From the NCBI GenBank assembly GCA_965208025.1, contig OZ242302.1, forward strand, positions 1,240,001-1,304,000: DNA of 64,000 nt, given 5' to 3'. The notes below the pieces were generated by a model. That model saw only the letters and a program-made list of their open reading frames with translations. It had not been told where the DNA came from and made no database searches. The DNA comes from Bin80 sp965208025 (GTDB lineage: Bacteria; Bacteroidota; Rhodothermia; Rhodothermales; Bin80). Positions 63,069 to 64,000 of this stretch are shown here, piece after piece; within the stretch, counting starts at the first letter, position 1; the number at the start of each line of letters is the position of its first letter. The position numbers were made by a program, and so were the translations under genes.

Positions 63069-64000
63069 ATGATTCCCCTTCCTCTCATTGACGATACCCG
63101 TGCGGTTTCGGGTCAGAAGTTGTGGCGTAGTCTTCCGCATCTTGAACAAGATTCGGATCTCCTTGAAATGACATCCGAAGAGTTGATGTCTGGTGCCAGC
63201 GATGCCTCATCCGGGACGAATCGCCGTCATTTTATGCAGTTGTTGGGCGCATCCATGGCAATGGCGGGTTTGGCCGCCTGTCGCCGGCCCGTTGAATACA
63301 TTATGCCATTCTCTGATCGCCCGGAAGAACTCATTCCAGGTGTGGCATTACATTACGCAACCGCGTTGAATTTTCGCGGAGTGCTTCGCCCACTCCTCGT
63401 GAAAAGCTATGATGGTCGTCCAGTCAAAATTGAAGGAAATCCCGAACATCCTGATGCAACTGGGGCCTCTGGTGTATTTGAGCAGGCCTCCCTCCTACAG
63501 CTTTATGATCCCGATCGCTCTCAGCGTATCCTCCATAATAAGACTGCCGCAACCTGGGATGAGTTTATGGCTGTCTGTGAGCAATTGCAGACAACTTCGC
63601 GCCGTGTTGCTGTCCTTGCAGCCCCAGATAGTTCTCCTACCCGTGCCCGTATCCGAGCAAAACTTGCAAATCAGTTCCCCAATTCTCAGTGGATTGACTA
63701 TCGGAGTGAGGGCGATGATTCGGAAACTCTGGGACTCCAGATTGCCTATGGCCAGCCATTGCGTCCTGTCTATGACTTCGCCAATGCCGATGTGATCGTA
63801 AGTCTGGATGCTGATTTTCTAGCTCCGCATTCCAAGAATGGTGGACGGAACCTATATTCTTTTTCTCAGGGTCGCAAGTTAACGGGTGCAGAGGATCGTA
63901 TGAGCCGGCTATATGTGGTTGAAAGCACCTATACATCCACAGGTACGATGGCCGATCATCGCACCCGTATGCGATCTGACCTCATTACGCATTTTGCCGA
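63069..64000 (+). CDS. actB: Alternative complex III subunit ActB (3' partial)
   Basis: The frame is open from the ATG at 63069 to the window end (310 codons). It starts with a leader containing the Tat-like NRRHFMQLLGASMAMAGLAAC and then CRRPVEYIMPFSDRPEE and SYDGRPVKIEGNPEHPD, characteristic of the molybdopterin-oxidoreductase-like half of ActB. The iron-sulfur half should lie beyond the window. In known complexes this half lacks the molybdenum cofactor. Expected next genes are actC, actD, actE and actF. Confidence 0.9.
   Translation, partial: MIPLPLIDDTRAVSGQKLWRSLPHLEQDSDLLEMTSEELMSGASDASSGTNRRHFMQLLGASMAMAGLAACRRPVEYIMPFSDRPEELIPGVALHYATALNFRGVLRPLLVKSYDGRPVKIEGNPEHPDATGASGVFEQASLLQLYDPDRSQRILHNKTAATWDEFMAVCEQLQTTSRRVAVLAAPDSSPTRARIRAKLANQFPNSQWIDYRSEGDDSETLGLQIAYGQPLRPVYDFANADVIVSLDADFLAPHSKNGGRNLYSFSQGRKLTGAEDRMSRLYVVESTYTSTGTMADHRTRMRSDLITHFA

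Overview
The window looks like a chromosomal segment of a Rhodothermota/Bacteroidota-type bacterium. This rests on the start of an alternative complex III operon (pentaheme ActA, then ActB), a very large SprE/PorW-like TPR lipoprotein, a LemA/TPM pair, a Bacteroidota-style S4 without zinc ligands, and zinc-free L36 and S14. The taxon is inferred from gene content only; no rRNA gene is present and no tRNA was recognised.

Layout. 1-256 holds the end of a TonB-domain protein. 346-12866 is a mixed housekeeping/accessory block: an AbgT-type transporter, an IS1380-like transposase, an AAA ATPase broken by one in-frame TAA, a class V aminotransferase, a CPBP protease, a TPR protein, a TPM/LemA pair, ruvX and a long RelA/SpoT enzyme. 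13424-32740 is one continuous minus-strand translation cluster in which the str, S10, spc and alpha operons are fused (rpsL to rplQ, 34 genes, including fusA, tuf, secY, map, infA and rpoA). ftsH lies just upstream. Then come a pyruvate kinase coupled to the SprE/PorW-like lipoprotein, a secreted PHP phosphoesterase, a small lipoprotein and a Tat-exported PhoX-like protein.

42610-58826 is the accessory region and the most interesting part. A 1,282-bp ISL3-family element (43298-44579, 8-bp target duplication) sits 11 bp from a 4,120-bp transposon (44591-48710). The transposon has perfect 22-bp terminal inverted repeats, an 8-bp target duplication (CTTTTATT), an IS1595-family transposase with two nonsense codons near its N-terminus, a 53-codon AT-hook microprotein, passenger genes and a nested IS630 element. 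It abuts the 3' end of a 9.6-kb surface-protein gene (signal peptide, Ig-like domain, leucine-rich repeats, one divergent and 17 tandem Calx-beta repeats, cadherin-like domain, autotransporter-like beta-barrel). That gene has a 9-G homopolymer at its start, with a start codon available in each frame, which is the arrangement expected for slipped-strand phase variation. It also carries a +1 frameshift near its end; undoing it restores a typical outer-membrane C-terminus ending in Phe.

58827-64000 holds a secreted LVIVD/Ig-like protein, a MATE efflux pump and the start of the alternative complex III operon. How the parts work together: the core is a growth and translation block (ribosome, EF-Tu/EF-G, SecY, RNA polymerase alpha) next to stringent-response and membrane-quality-control genes; the accessory block is a mobile-element landing site beside a probably variable cell-surface protein.
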